This document shows positions 1 through 6,265 of a DNA stretch of 8,316 bases, piece after piece. The DNA comes from Desulfuromonadaceae bacterium. Lineage in GTDB: Bacteria > Desulfobacterota > Desulfuromonadia > Desulfuromonadales > Geopsychrobacteraceae. The stretch is taken from positions 1 to 8,316 of the forward strand of contig JADGED010000110.1 of assembly GCA_016744555.1 (NCBI GenBank), given 5' to 3'. The translations under genes and the position numbers were made by a program. Under the pieces are notes generated by a model. It did no database searches, had not been told where the DNA came from, and saw only the letters and a list, made by a program, of their open reading frames with translations. Within the stretch, counting starts at the first letter, position 1. Every line of letters starts with the position of its first letter.

Positions 1-157
1 ACTTTTCTACGATGGGGTTATGATGCGCGATTACCCCCTTATAATGGGTGTTTTAGTATTGGGCGCAGTGTTAACATTGCTAGGAAACCTGCTAGCTGAT
101 ATTAGTTATGCTTTGGCAGATCCAAGAATCCGTCATGGACAAGAGGGGGAAAGATGA
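1..157 (+). CDS. ABC transporter permease, DppB/OppB type (3' end only)
   Basis: This is the last 51 codons of a gene that enters from the left edge, read in the frame starting at base 2 and ending at TGA 155-157. The visible peptide has a hydrophobic membrane segment (around LIMGVLVLGAVLTLLGNLLA), then DISYALADPRIRHG and a short hydrophilic tail. The stretch 'NLLADISYALADPRIR' is the characteristic C-terminus of DppB/OppB/NikB-type inner-membrane permeases of peptide and nickel ABC importers, where the last transmembrane helix ends in a conserved D-PR-R tail. A DppC-type partner permease lies downstream, which supports the call. The substrate (dipeptide, oligopeptide or metal) cannot be judged from this fragment. 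The stop overlaps an ATG at 154 (ATGA), and the MshEN-domain gene begins 30 bases later, so the genes are probably co-transcribed. Confidence 0.9.
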   Translation, partial: LFYDGVMMRDYPLIMGVLVLGAVLTLLGNLLADISYALADPRIRHGQEGER

Positions 158-187
158 AAGTAATGTATTTAATGTTGGGAGGGAATT

Positions 188-796
188 ATGCAAATTAGTA
201 CTAGGTTAGGTGAAATGTTGTTGGAGGCTGGATTAATTGATCAGTTTCAGTTGGAATCGGCGCTTTCGCTGCAGCGTAACCTTGGTGGTAGGGTTGGTAG
301 TGCATTAGTAAAGCTAGGTTATTTACCCGAAGAAACCATAATGGAATTTATTGAAACCCAGGAAGAATTGTCTCGAGTTTCTTTGCGCGATATTACTGTT
401 TCAGATCAAGTTATGAAGCTCCTTTCAATTGAACGGATGCAGGAATTACTTGTCCTTCCAATTGAACATCGTAAAGTTGATAATGAATGTGTCCTACGGG
501 TAGCTATGACCGACCCAACTAATAAAAATTTGGTTGATGACTTACAGTTTTCCACGGGCTGCAAAGTTGTTCCAGTTCTTGCTGCAGAGGAAGATATATC
601 GCAGGCACTTAATAATAATTTAGCCAAGCTACCTGTTAAGTCGGAATCCAATAGCGATGAAGGTTTATTGTTAGGAAACGACCATGACGATTCATGTGTA
701 ATAGGGGGTGAAGATCCCCGCCTAGACCGTCTTCTTGAAGCATTGCAGGATAAAGGGATTTTAAGCCCGTTTGATGTCGAACGGATAAAATCTTAA
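188..796 (+). CDS. Stand-alone MshEN/GspE_N-domain protein, probable c-di-GMP-binding
   Basis: This 202-residue soluble protein has no signal peptide or membrane segment. Residues 6-29 (RLGEMLLEAGLIDQ..., ending in Q29) and 35-58 (RVGSALVKLGYLPEE..., ending in Q58) are two 24-residue units separated by exactly 5 residues. This is the architecture of the MshEN domain, which binds cyclic di-GMP in MshE-type secretion and pilus ATPases. Both units keep R1, G3, hydrophobic positions 6/7, G10 and Q24. Residues 63-145, with LRVAMTDPTN and a FSTGCKVVPVLAAEEDI segment, complete a GspE_N-like fold. There is no Walker A or B, so no ATPase module is attached. An acidic linker (about 150-176) leads to a short helical tail (177-201, LLEALQDKGILSPFDVERI) that resembles a half MshEN unit or a SHOCT-like segment. 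A strong GGGAGGG at 177-183 sets the start. It sits between two peptide-transporter permease genes. c-di-GMP binding and any link to transport are inferences. Confidence 0.85.
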   Translation: MQISTRLGEMLLEAGLIDQFQLESALSLQRNLGGRVGSALVKLGYLPEETIMEFIETQEELSRVSLRDITVSDQVMKLLSIERMQELLVLPIEHRKVDNECVLRVAMTDPTNKNLVDDLQFSTGCKVVPVLAAEEDISQALNNNLAKLPVKSESNSDEGLLLGNDHDDSCVIGGEDPRLDRLLEALQDKGILSPFDVERIKS

Positions 797-850
797 TAAT
801 ATCGATTTTTAATTTAATCTAGAAGTTCTTGCGGAAGTAATTGCTTAACA

Positions 851-1702
851 ATGCTATCCAAACGTTTTTTTATATTTGATGTGGTTTGGCAACAACTACG
901 GCACAATCGTATGGCTTTAGTTGGCGGTACCATTGTCTTAATAATGTTTTTGTTGGCTTCCATAGCTTCATTTGTCAATGTTGATCCAGCTGCAATCAAT
1001 ATTGAACAGGCTTTGTTGCCACCAAGCTTAAGCCACCCCTTTGGAACCGATGATCTTGGTCGAGAAGTGTTTGTGCGGATGCTTTATGGGGCACGCATAT
1101 CGTTGCTTGTTGGATTTGTAGCTGTTGGTATTTCAACTTTGGTGGGAATAGTTTTAGGATCGTTAGCGGGCTACTATGGTGGTTGGGTCGATGCAATAGT
1201 TATGCGTTTTGTTGATATTATGCTTTGTTTTCCGACCTTCTTTTTGATTTTAGCGGTTATTGCATTTCTCGAACCATCAATCTGGAATATAATGATTGTG
1301 ATTGGCTTTACTAGCTGGATGGGGATAGCTCGGTTAATTCGTGCAGAATTTTTAAGTTTAAGGCAACGTGACTTTGTCCTTGCTGCCCAAGCACTAGGTG
1401 CATCAGATATCCGACTTATTTTTCGCCATATCCTCCCTAATGCAATGTCACCAGTGCTGGTATCGGCAACGCTTGGAGTTGCAGGAGCGATATTGACTGA
1501 AAGCGCCTTGTCTTTTCTTGGTATTGGAGTCCAGCCACCAACCCCATCGTGGGGCAATATGCTAATAGTAGGCAAGCAAACTTTAGGTAGTGCTTGGTGG
1601 TTGTCGGTTTTTCCTGGTTTGGCGATTTTGATTACTGTATTGGGATATAATTTGCTTGGTGAGGGGGTTCGTGACGCTCTAGACCCGAGGTTAAAAGAAT
1701 GA
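851..1702 (+). CDS. ABC transporter permease, DppC/OppC type
   Basis: A complete 283-residue inner-membrane permease of the binding-protein-dependent peptide/nickel importer family, the usual length for DppC. The N-terminus has the OppC_N pattern: a basic cytoplasmic start, a first membrane helix at about 22-43, then HPFGTDDLGREVF (62-74), which is diagnostic of DppC/OppC/NikC. Further helices lie at about 84-108, 116-140, 144-160, 204-224 and 251-270. The EAA loop that contacts the ATPase is at about 172-197 (FVLAAQALGASDI...ILPN). The C-terminus GEGVRDALDPRLKE is also typical. Only a distant GGAAG (833-837, 13 bases upstream) precedes the ATG, so initiation may be weak or coupled. Normally dppC directly follows dppB; here a MshEN gene separates them. 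No binding protein or ATPase gene lies downstream, so those would have to be upstream of the window or elsewhere. The transported substrate is unknown. Confidence 0.93.
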   Translation: MLSKRFFIFDVVWQQLRHNRMALVGGTIVLIMFLLASIASFVNVDPAAINIEQALLPPSLSHPFGTDDLGREVFVRMLYGARISLLVGFVAVGISTLVGIVLGSLAGYYGGWVDAIVMRFVDIMLCFPTFFLILAVIAFLEPSIWNIMIVIGFTSWMGIARLIRAEFLSLRQRDFVLAAQALGASDIRLIFRHILPNAMSPVLVSATLGVAGAILTESALSFLGIGVQPPTPSWGNMLIVGKQTLGSAWWLSVFPGLAILITVLGYNLLGEGVRDALDPRLKE

Positions 1703-2106
1703 CAGTAGATAATTTTTTACAGCAGCGTTTTTTAGCGTTAAATAATGGTGACTTTGCAGCCGTTTATGCAAGTTATCACGCCGAAGCACCCTTTTTACAG
1801 CAGTTTACCGATTGCGATACATATGTCGATTATGCCAAGCAACATTTGGGTGGAGTCAATATAAGTGATTGGTTTTGCTTGCTACAGCGAACTGTTGCCC
1901 CTAAACAAGTCGAAGCAGTGCTGGTGATGGAAGTAGCAACCGAAAACGGTAAGCAATATTTTTATGAACTTGCATTGCTCCTTGATACTGCCGCTGGATG
2001 GCGGTATCACTCGGCGCAAAAGTTGAGTGTTGAAGATTACTCCGGTGATCCCAAGTTGTTAAACTTTAGTCATTTTGATGATGTTAGTCAGAAGATTCGT
2101 TTTTAA
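1699..2106 (+). CDS. Small NTF2-like/YchJ-like protein of unknown function
   Basis: A 135-residue acidic, apparently cytoplasmic protein with no signal peptide or membrane segment. I do not recognise a specific family. The N-terminal helical stretch (FLQQRFLALNNGDFAAVYASYH, then a FLQQF and a TYVDYAKQHL segment), followed by alternating strands (AVLVMEVATENGKQYFYELALLL, GWRYHSAQKL), has the layout of a SnoaL/NTF2-like cone fold and recalls the central domain of YchJ-type proteins. It lacks the SEC-C cysteine motif of full YchJ proteins. The start ATG overlaps the dppC stop (ATGA, 1699-1702) and has a GAGG at 1687-1690 with 8-base spacing, so it is very probably translationally coupled to dppC. 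mutM follows 2 bases after its stop. No catalytic residues can be assigned. The fold call is by eye only. Confidence 0.72.
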   Translation: MTVDNFLQQRFLALNNGDFAAVYASYHAEAPFLQQFTDCDTYVDYAKQHLGGVNISDWFCLLQRTVAPKQVEAVLVMEVATENGKQYFYELALLLDTAAGWRYHSAQKLSVEDYSGDPKLLNFSHFDDVSQKIRF

Positions 2107-2108
2107 TT

Positions 2109-2924
2109 ATGCCAGAGCTTCCTGAAGTTGAAACTACTCGCCGCGGTATTGCGCCGCACATTGTCGATTGCACCATTCTTGAGTGTGTGCTGCGTACAAA
2201 TACTTTGCGCTGGCCGCTTGATCCCGATTGGTGTCAATTGCTAGCTGGACAAAAAATCTGCAAAGTCGAACGCCGGGCAAAATATCTACTATTACATTGT
2301 ACTGATGGAACTATCATTCTCCATTTGGGGATGTCTGGTAGCCTTCGTATGGTGCCGGCAGGGACAACTGAAAAAAAACATGACCACGTCGATTTAATTT
2401 TTTCTAATGGTCAGTGCCTACGGTTAACTGATCCACGTAAATTTGGTGCCTTTATCTACACTGACGCCGACCCTTATACACATAAATTGATTTGTAATTT
2501 AGGGCCAGAACCACTTACCGATGAATTTAGTGGAGATTACCTCTATGCTGCAGCTAAAAGTAAAAAGCAGGTGATAAAGACTTTTATCATGGATCAGAAA
2601 ACGGTTGTTGGAGTTGGTAATATTTATGCTAGCGAGGCTCTGTTTAGTGCTGGAATTAGACCAGATAGGGCTGCTGGTAGGGTAGGGCTTGAACGGTATC
2701 GAGTATTGTCTCAGGCGATTAAGGATATCTTGACTCAGGCAATTAAAGCTGGTGGAACAACGATTAGTGACTTTAGCCAAGCTGATGGCAAGCCTGGTTA
2801 CTTTAAACAACAGTTACAAGTTTATGGGCGAAGTGATGAACCATGTACGGTTTGTGGTCAACCTTTGCATAGCCAACGGTTGGGTCAACGTTCAACGTTT
2901 TTTTGCCCTAGATGTCAACACTAG
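2109..2924 (+). CDS. mutM: Formamidopyrimidine-DNA glycosylase (Fpg/MutM)
   Basis: A bifunctional base-excision repair enzyme that removes 8-oxoguanine and formamidopyrimidines from DNA and then cleaves the abasic site. The 271-residue length is standard. All key residues are visible: P2 (Schiff-base nucleophile) and E3 in the MPELPEVET start, K58, intercalating M75 (LGMSG), R110 and F112 (DPRKFG), N171 in the helix-two-turn-helix (VGVGNIYASEALF), and the C-terminal zinc finger with Cys246, Cys249, Cys266 and Cys269 plus R261 near the lesion site. The start is fixed by the need for Pro2 after Met removal. No convincing Shine-Dalgarno sequence lies before it, but the upstream stop is only 2 bases away, which suggests reinitiation. 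The next gene begins 11 bases after the stop. It appears complete and functional. Confidence 0.98.
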   Translation: MPELPEVETTRRGIAPHIVDCTILECVLRTNTLRWPLDPDWCQLLAGQKICKVERRAKYLLLHCTDGTIILHLGMSGSLRMVPAGTTEKKHDHVDLIFSNGQCLRLTDPRKFGAFIYTDADPYTHKLICNLGPEPLTDEFSGDYLYAAAKSKKQVIKTFIMDQKTVVGVGNIYASEALFSAGIRPDRAAGRVGLERYRVLSQAIKDILTQAIKAGGTTISDFSQADGKPGYFKQQLQVYGRSDEPCTVCGQPLHSQRLGQRSTFFCPRCQH

Positions 2925-2925
2925 T

Positions 2926-2929
2926 GGAG
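2926..2929 (+). promoter_or_regulatory. Ribosome binding site deciding the thioesterase start
   Basis: GGAG lies 6 bases before ATG 2936. The earlier in-frame ATG at 2912, inside the end of mutM, lacks such a site, and it would add eight residues unlike the usual start of the family. The 2936 start is therefore preferred. Confidence 0.6.
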
Positions 2930-2935
2930 CGTGGA

Positions 2936-3346
2936 ATGGAAAGCTTTAGGTTTCAATTCCCTTATCGGGTTGGAGTAGCTGATATTAATTATGGTGGTCA
3001 TGTTGCTAACTCTGCTTTATTGAATTTTTTTCAAGATGCTAGAATCGCCTTTTTGGCAGAGTTAGGACCTTATTCTGAAATTGACCTTGGTGGTTGCGGC
3101 ATAATTATGGCTGAAGCTCATGTGTATTTTAAACAAGAGATGTTTCTTGGTGAGAATATTATTATCGGAGTTAAAGTAACGGAATTGAAGCGTTCCAGTT
3201 GGGTAATGGAGTATCGAATTGAGCGTGCAGGAGAATTAACCGCAAGCGGGAATACACCGTTAATTTGTTTCGACTATCAAAAGCGCAAGCCTTGCAAGAT
3301 TCCAACTGAGTTTAAAGCGGCACTATTAGAATATGAACGAATGTAG
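2936..3346 (+). CDS. Hotdog-fold acyl-CoA thioesterase (4HBT/FadM-like)
   Basis: A 136-residue single-domain hotdog protein, probably hydrolysing an acyl-CoA thioester in the cytoplasm as an oligomer. Near the N-terminus, FPYRVGVADINYGGHVAN (residues 8-25) carries the 4HBT active-site loop: D16 corresponds to the catalytic aspartate and GGHVAN starts the central 'sausage' helix (NSALLNFFQDARIAFLAELG). The 'DINYGGH' form, rather than the YbgC-like 'DxDxxGHV', points to the FadM-like subgroup. The strands AHVYFKQEMFLGENIIIGVKVTEL, SSWVMEYRIER and ASGNTPLICFDYQKRKPCKIP complete the fold. A longer reading from ATG 2912 would overlap mutM but lacks a ribosome binding site. Substrate chain length and pathway cannot be read from sequence. 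It closes the left-hand gene run; lysS follows after 83 bases. Confidence 0.88.
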   Translation: MESFRFQFPYRVGVADINYGGHVANSALLNFFQDARIAFLAELGPYSEIDLGGCGIIMAEAHVYFKQEMFLGENIIIGVKVTELKRSSWVMEYRIERAGELTASGNTPLICFDYQKRKPCKIPTEFKAALLEYERM

Positions 3347-3364
3347 CTATTCCCCCTTTCGACC

Positions 3365-3394
3365 TTGACGCAACCGTGGTGCTGGGGTTATCTT
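3365..3394 (+). promoter_or_regulatory. Candidate sigma70-type promoter for lysS
   Basis: TTGACG at 3365-3370 (five of six matches to the -35 consensus) is followed after 18 bases by TATCTT at 3389-3394 (four of six matches to the -10). This would start transcription near 3400, about 30 bases before lysS. A 6-base inverted repeat (TGGTGC 3377-3382 / GCACCA 3398-3403) overlaps the -10 and could be an operator or chance. There is no T-tract, so it does not look like an intrinsic terminator. Weak evidence overall. Confidence 0.35.
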
Positions 3395-3429
3395 GCTGCA
3401 CCAAATTGAACAATTAAGGAATAAAGATT

Positions 3430-4905
3430 ATGGAAGAATTGAACGAACTATTACAGCAGCGGCGCGATAAAATTGAAACTTTTGAAGCCGCTGGTATTAA
3501 TCCTTTTGCCAACGATTTCCGTGTAGATAGCACTGCTAGAGAAATCCATGCTGCTCACGGTGGTGACAACAAGGAAAAACTTGAAACACTGGAAGTAAAC
3601 TATAGCGTCGGTGGCCGGATAATGGCACGGCGTGATTTTGGTAAAGCGGCATTTTTGCAGTTACAAGATGGTAGCGGTGTCATGCAGATATACGTGGCTC
3701 GTAATCAGGTTGGTGAAGAGCTTTTTGATTTGTTTAAAAAGTTTGATATCGGCGATATTGTCGGTGTAGTTGGTTCACCGTTTAGAACTAAAACCGATGA
3801 GTTGTCGTTGCGCGCAGCAAAAATTCAGTTGCTGACAAAATCTCTGTTACCCCTGCCTGAAAAGTGGCATGGGTTGACTGATGTAGAAACTCGCTATCGT
3901 CAGCGCTACCTTGATTTGATTGCCAATACTGATGTGCGTGAAGTATTCCGTAAACGGAGCCAGATTGTTAGCTTGATTCGCGAATATATGATCGATAACG
4001 ACTATTTGGAAGTTGAAACTCCGATGATGCATCAAGTCGCCGGTGGTGCTACTGCCAAACCGTTTGTAACCCACCATAATAGTTTAGATATGGATTTGTT
4101 TTTGCGGATTGCCCCAGAACTATATCTTAAACGTTTAGTTGTTGGTGGCTTTGATCGGGTCTTTGAAATTAATCGTAATTTCCGTAACGAAGGGATTTCA
4201 ATACAGCACAACCCAGAGTTCACGATGATGGAATTTTATCGTGCTTATGCCAATTATAACGATTTGATGGACTTTACCGAAGAGTTGATCAGTCATGTGG
4301 CAAATAAGGTTTGTGGCAGTATGGTTATCCCTTACGGCGGTAAAGAAGTTGACTTAACGCCTCCGTGGGATCGTTTAACTTTAAAAGAATCGATTGTCAA
4401 ATACGGCACTGCTGACATGGAAACTCTTGATGATCGTGATAAATCATATTCTTACGCTAAATCGATTGGCTTAGAGTTAGATGGAAAAATTGGTCATGGC
4501 AAACTGTTAGCTGAAATATTTGATGAAGTGGTCGAGCCAAAACTGTGGCAACCAACGTTTATTACGGAATATCCAACTGAAATTTCTCCATTATCACGGA
4601 AAAATGATCAAAATCCAGATGTTGTTGATCGGTTTGAATTATTTATAGTTGGTCGAGAACTCGCCAATGCTTTCTCTGAGTTGAATAACCCAATTGATCA
4701 AAAAGAGCGGTTTATGCATCAATTAGAAGAGAAAGCAGCCGGTGATGAAGAAGCGCATGAGATGGATGAAGATTATATCCGCGCACTCGAATATGGTTTG
4801 CCGCCAACTGCTGGTGAGGGTATTGGTATTGATCGACTGGTGATGTTGTTGACAGATTCGGCATCTATTCGTGACGTTATCTTGTTCCCGCAATTACGTG
4901 CTTAA
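3430..4905 (+). CDS. lysS: Lysyl-tRNA synthetase, class II
   Basis: Charges tRNA-Lys with lysine using ATP in the cytoplasm. The 491-residue protein matches the bacterial class II LysRS length. An N-terminal OB-fold anticodon-binding domain spans about 55-135 (VGGRIMARRDFGKAAFLQLQDGSG...). It is followed by the KWHGLTDVETRYRQRYLDLI linker (145-164), class II motif 1 (about 178-205, ending YLEVETPMM), motif 2 (about 244-271, with NRNFRNEGI and HNPEFTMMEFYRAY) and motif 3 (463-476, GEGIGIDRLVMLLTD), ending in RDVILFPQLRA. TEYPTEISPLSR (379-390) and FELFIVGRELANAFSELN (402-419) are signature LysRS segments. TAAGGA at 3415-3420 lies 9 bases before the ATG. No truncation or missing motif is seen. 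It lies just upstream of the Lol/BamA genes. Confidence 0.98.
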   Translation: MEELNELLQQRRDKIETFEAAGINPFANDFRVDSTAREIHAAHGGDNKEKLETLEVNYSVGGRIMARRDFGKAAFLQLQDGSGVMQIYVARNQVGEELFDLFKKFDIGDIVGVVGSPFRTKTDELSLRAAKIQLLTKSLLPLPEKWHGLTDVETRYRQRYLDLIANTDVREVFRKRSQIVSLIREYMIDNDYLEVETPMMHQVAGGATAKPFVTHHNSLDMDLFLRIAPELYLKRLVVGGFDRVFEINRNFRNEGISIQHNPEFTMMEFYRAYANYNDLMDFTEELISHVANKVCGSMVIPYGGKEVDLTPPWDRLTLKESIVKYGTADMETLDDRDKSYSYAKSIGLELDGKIGHGKLLAEIFDEVVEPKLWQPTFITEYPTEISPLSRKNDQNPDVVDRFELFIVGRELANAFSELNNPIDQKERFMHQLEEKAAGDEEAHEMDEDYIRALEYGLPPTAGEGIGIDRLVMLLTDSASIRDVILFPQLRA

Positions 4906-4920
4906 ATAAAGTTAGAAACT

Positions 4921-4998
4921 GTGAGGAGTTAAATTAGGGAGGAGTGAGGTTGGAAAGATCCTGACCTTATTCTTCACACCTAACTCCTTGCCCCTCAC
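4921..4998 (+). repeat. Imperfect inverted repeat with degenerate heptamer units
   Basis: The gap between lysS and lolC holds a 78-base imperfect palindrome. Outer arms GTGAGG (4921-4926) and CCTCAC (4993-4998) pair, as do GAGTTA (4926-4931) and TAACTC (4981-4986). An inner stem pairs 4940-4950 with 4964-4974 over 11 positions if three G-U pairs are allowed. The right arm reads as four consecutive 7-base units on a TNACNCC theme: TCACACC (4974), TAACTCC (4981), TTGCCCC (4988), TCACATG (4995). The left arm has the same theme on the other strand: GGAGTTA (4925), GGAGTGA (4941). No T-run follows, so it is not a standard intrinsic terminator. It may be a dispersed intergenic repeat or an RNA structure near the lolC start. 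Confidence 0.55.
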
Positions 4999-5006
4999 AT
5001 GTTCTC

Positions 5007-5010
5007 GGAG
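5007..5010 (+). promoter_or_regulatory. Ribosome binding site deciding the lolC/E start
   Basis: GGAG lies 4 bases before ATG 5015. An in-frame TTG at 4988 would add nine residues but lies inside the inverted repeat and has no ribosome binding site. MSYEWFISFRYLRAKRKQTF is the expected start of LolC/E proteins, so 5015 is preferred. Confidence 0.6.
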
Positions 5011-5014
5011 TCAT

Positions 5015-6265
5015 ATGTCATACGAATGGTTTATTAGCTTCCGTTACTTGCGTGCGAAGCGGAAGCAAACCTTTATTTCGGTAATATCCTTTATCTCTGT
5101 TGCAGGAGTTACATTAGGAGTTGCTGCGCTGATTTTGGTATTGGCGGTTATGACCGGATTTACCGATGGCGTTCGTCAGCAGATCCTTGGGAACGTGCCC
5201 CATGTAATGATGCAACGGTTTGGTGCTGGAATTGATAATCCTCAGCAATTAGTTGATGCAGCGTTACAAACTCCACATGTGATCTCAGCAACGCCCTATG
5301 TCTCGAGAGAGGCGATGTTGCTGTCTGGTGAAAATGTAGCAGCGGTTAGTGTTAAGGGGGTAGGTGAGTCTCACAAGGTATTACAACAATCCTTGTTGAC
5401 TCATAGCGATGAATCTATTGTCGCGCAATTTTTCTCGCCTAGTAATGATTATCCTGGAATAATAATTGGTATTGATACGGCAAGTAGCTTAGGTGTAAGT
5501 GTTGGCGATTCAATCAATGTAATCCCACCACTGTTTACCATGACCCCTTTTGGCATGATCCCGAAAATGAAACCGTTTCAGGTTGTGGCGATCTTTGAGA
5601 AACAAAGTAGTTTGATTGATAGTTTTTATGCTTACATTCCTTTACCTGTTGCACAGAACTTTTTTGATTCAGTTGGTGAAGTAAGTGGGATTGAACTTGA
5701 GGTAGATCGTTATGACCGCGCTATAGAAGTTGCAGACTCTTTAAGTGAGGAATTGCAATTTCCAAATGTCATTCGCTCTTGGCAGACGATTTATGGTTCG
5801 TTTATGTCAGCGCTGAAATTGGAGAAGCTTGGTTTATTTATTATTTTAGGGATTATAGTTCTTGTTGCTGCGTTTAATATCGCGACGACCTTAATAATGG
5901 TGGTAATGGAGAAAAATCGCGATATTGCCATCTTGCGCGCTATGGGTGCTAATTCACGTAGTATTATGAAAATATTTGTCATGGAGGGCTTCATTATTGG
6001 TACTCTTGGGACCGGAATCGGAACATCCCTAGGAGTGCTTTTGGCCCATTATGCCGACGGTGCAATTAAATTTCTTGAGAGCACGTTTGGGATCCGTATC
6101 TTTGATCAAAGTGTATACGGGATGGAGCATTTTCCCTCAGAAGTAGTTGCTAGTGACGTAGCGGTGGTGATGGCAATGGCAATGAGTATTTGCTTGCTTG
6201 CAACTATATATCCTGCATGGCGGGCATCACGGATGGATCCAACTGAGGCACTACGTTATGAATGA
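5015..6265 (+). CDS. lolC: Lipoprotein-releasing ABC transporter permease, LolC/LolE family
   Basis: The inner-membrane subunit of the Lol transporter, which extracts mature lipoproteins from the inner membrane and hands them to LolA. At 416 residues it has the full family length. The N-terminus (residues 1-50: YLRAKRKQTFISVISFISVAGVTLGVAALI... and VMTGF) is diagnostic. Membrane helices lie at about 24-48, 272-297, 320-345 and 380-402, with a large periplasmic MacB/Lol-type domain between the first two. TPFGMIPKMKPFQVV (177-191) falls where LolC carries its LolA-binding hook, so this protein looks LolC-like there (inference). The FtsX domain shows MEKNRDIAILRAMGA (298-312), and the end WRASRMDPTEALRYE is typical. 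It overlaps lolD by 8 bases. Only one permease gene is visible, so the transporter may use two copies of it (LolF-type) instead of a LolC/LolE pair. Confidence 0.94.
   Translation: MSYEWFISFRYLRAKRKQTFISVISFISVAGVTLGVAALILVLAVMTGFTDGVRQQILGNVPHVMMQRFGAGIDNPQQLVDAALQTPHVISATPYVSREAMLLSGENVAAVSVKGVGESHKVLQQSLLTHSDESIVAQFFSPSNDYPGIIIGIDTASSLGVSVGDSINVIPPLFTMTPFGMIPKMKPFQVVAIFEKQSSLIDSFYAYIPLPVAQNFFDSVGEVSGIELEVDRYDRAIEVADSLSEELQFPNVIRSWQTIYGSFMSALKLEKLGLFIILGIIVLVAAFNIATTLIMVVMEKNRDIAILRAMGANSRSIMKIFVMEGFIIGTLGTGIGTSLGVLLAHYADGAIKFLESTFGIRIFDQSVYGMEHFPSEVVASDVAVVMAMAMSICLLATIYPAWRASRMDPTEALRYE
6245..6248 (+). promoter_or_regulatory. Ribosome binding site for lolD inside the lolC/E end
   Basis: GAGG lies 9 bases before ATG 6258. 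This supports 6258 as the lolD start over the upstream in-frame ATG 6198, deep inside lolC/E, and over ATG 6291, which has only a weak GGGA before it. Confidence 0.5.

Noticed and set aside
1174..1575. A 133-codon minus-strand open frame opposite dppC
   Set aside because: It lies wholly within a clear permease gene and its translation shows no recognisable family pattern. The same holds for the other minus-strand frames in the window.
2752..2949. A 65-codon plus-strand frame across the mutM-thioesterase junction
   Set aside because: It is a frame shadow of the mutM zinc-finger region, with no ribosome binding site and no domain pattern.
3347..3429. T-box or lysine riboswitch upstream of lysS
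   Set aside because: The gap is only 83 bases, too short for either, and no T-box consensus or L-box core is visible.
4921..5001. The lysS-lolC palindrome as a rho-independent terminator
   Set aside because: The stem is imperfect and no T-run follows the right arm.
4988..5014. TTG 4988 as an earlier lolC start
   Set aside because: It has no ribosome binding site, lies inside the inverted repeat, and adds residues not typical of LolC/E. ATG 5015 with GGAG upstream fits the family start.
6198..6257. ATG 6198 as the lolD start
   Set aside because: It would overlap lolC/E by 68 bases and add 20 residues with no match to LolD. ATG 6258 has a GAGG site.
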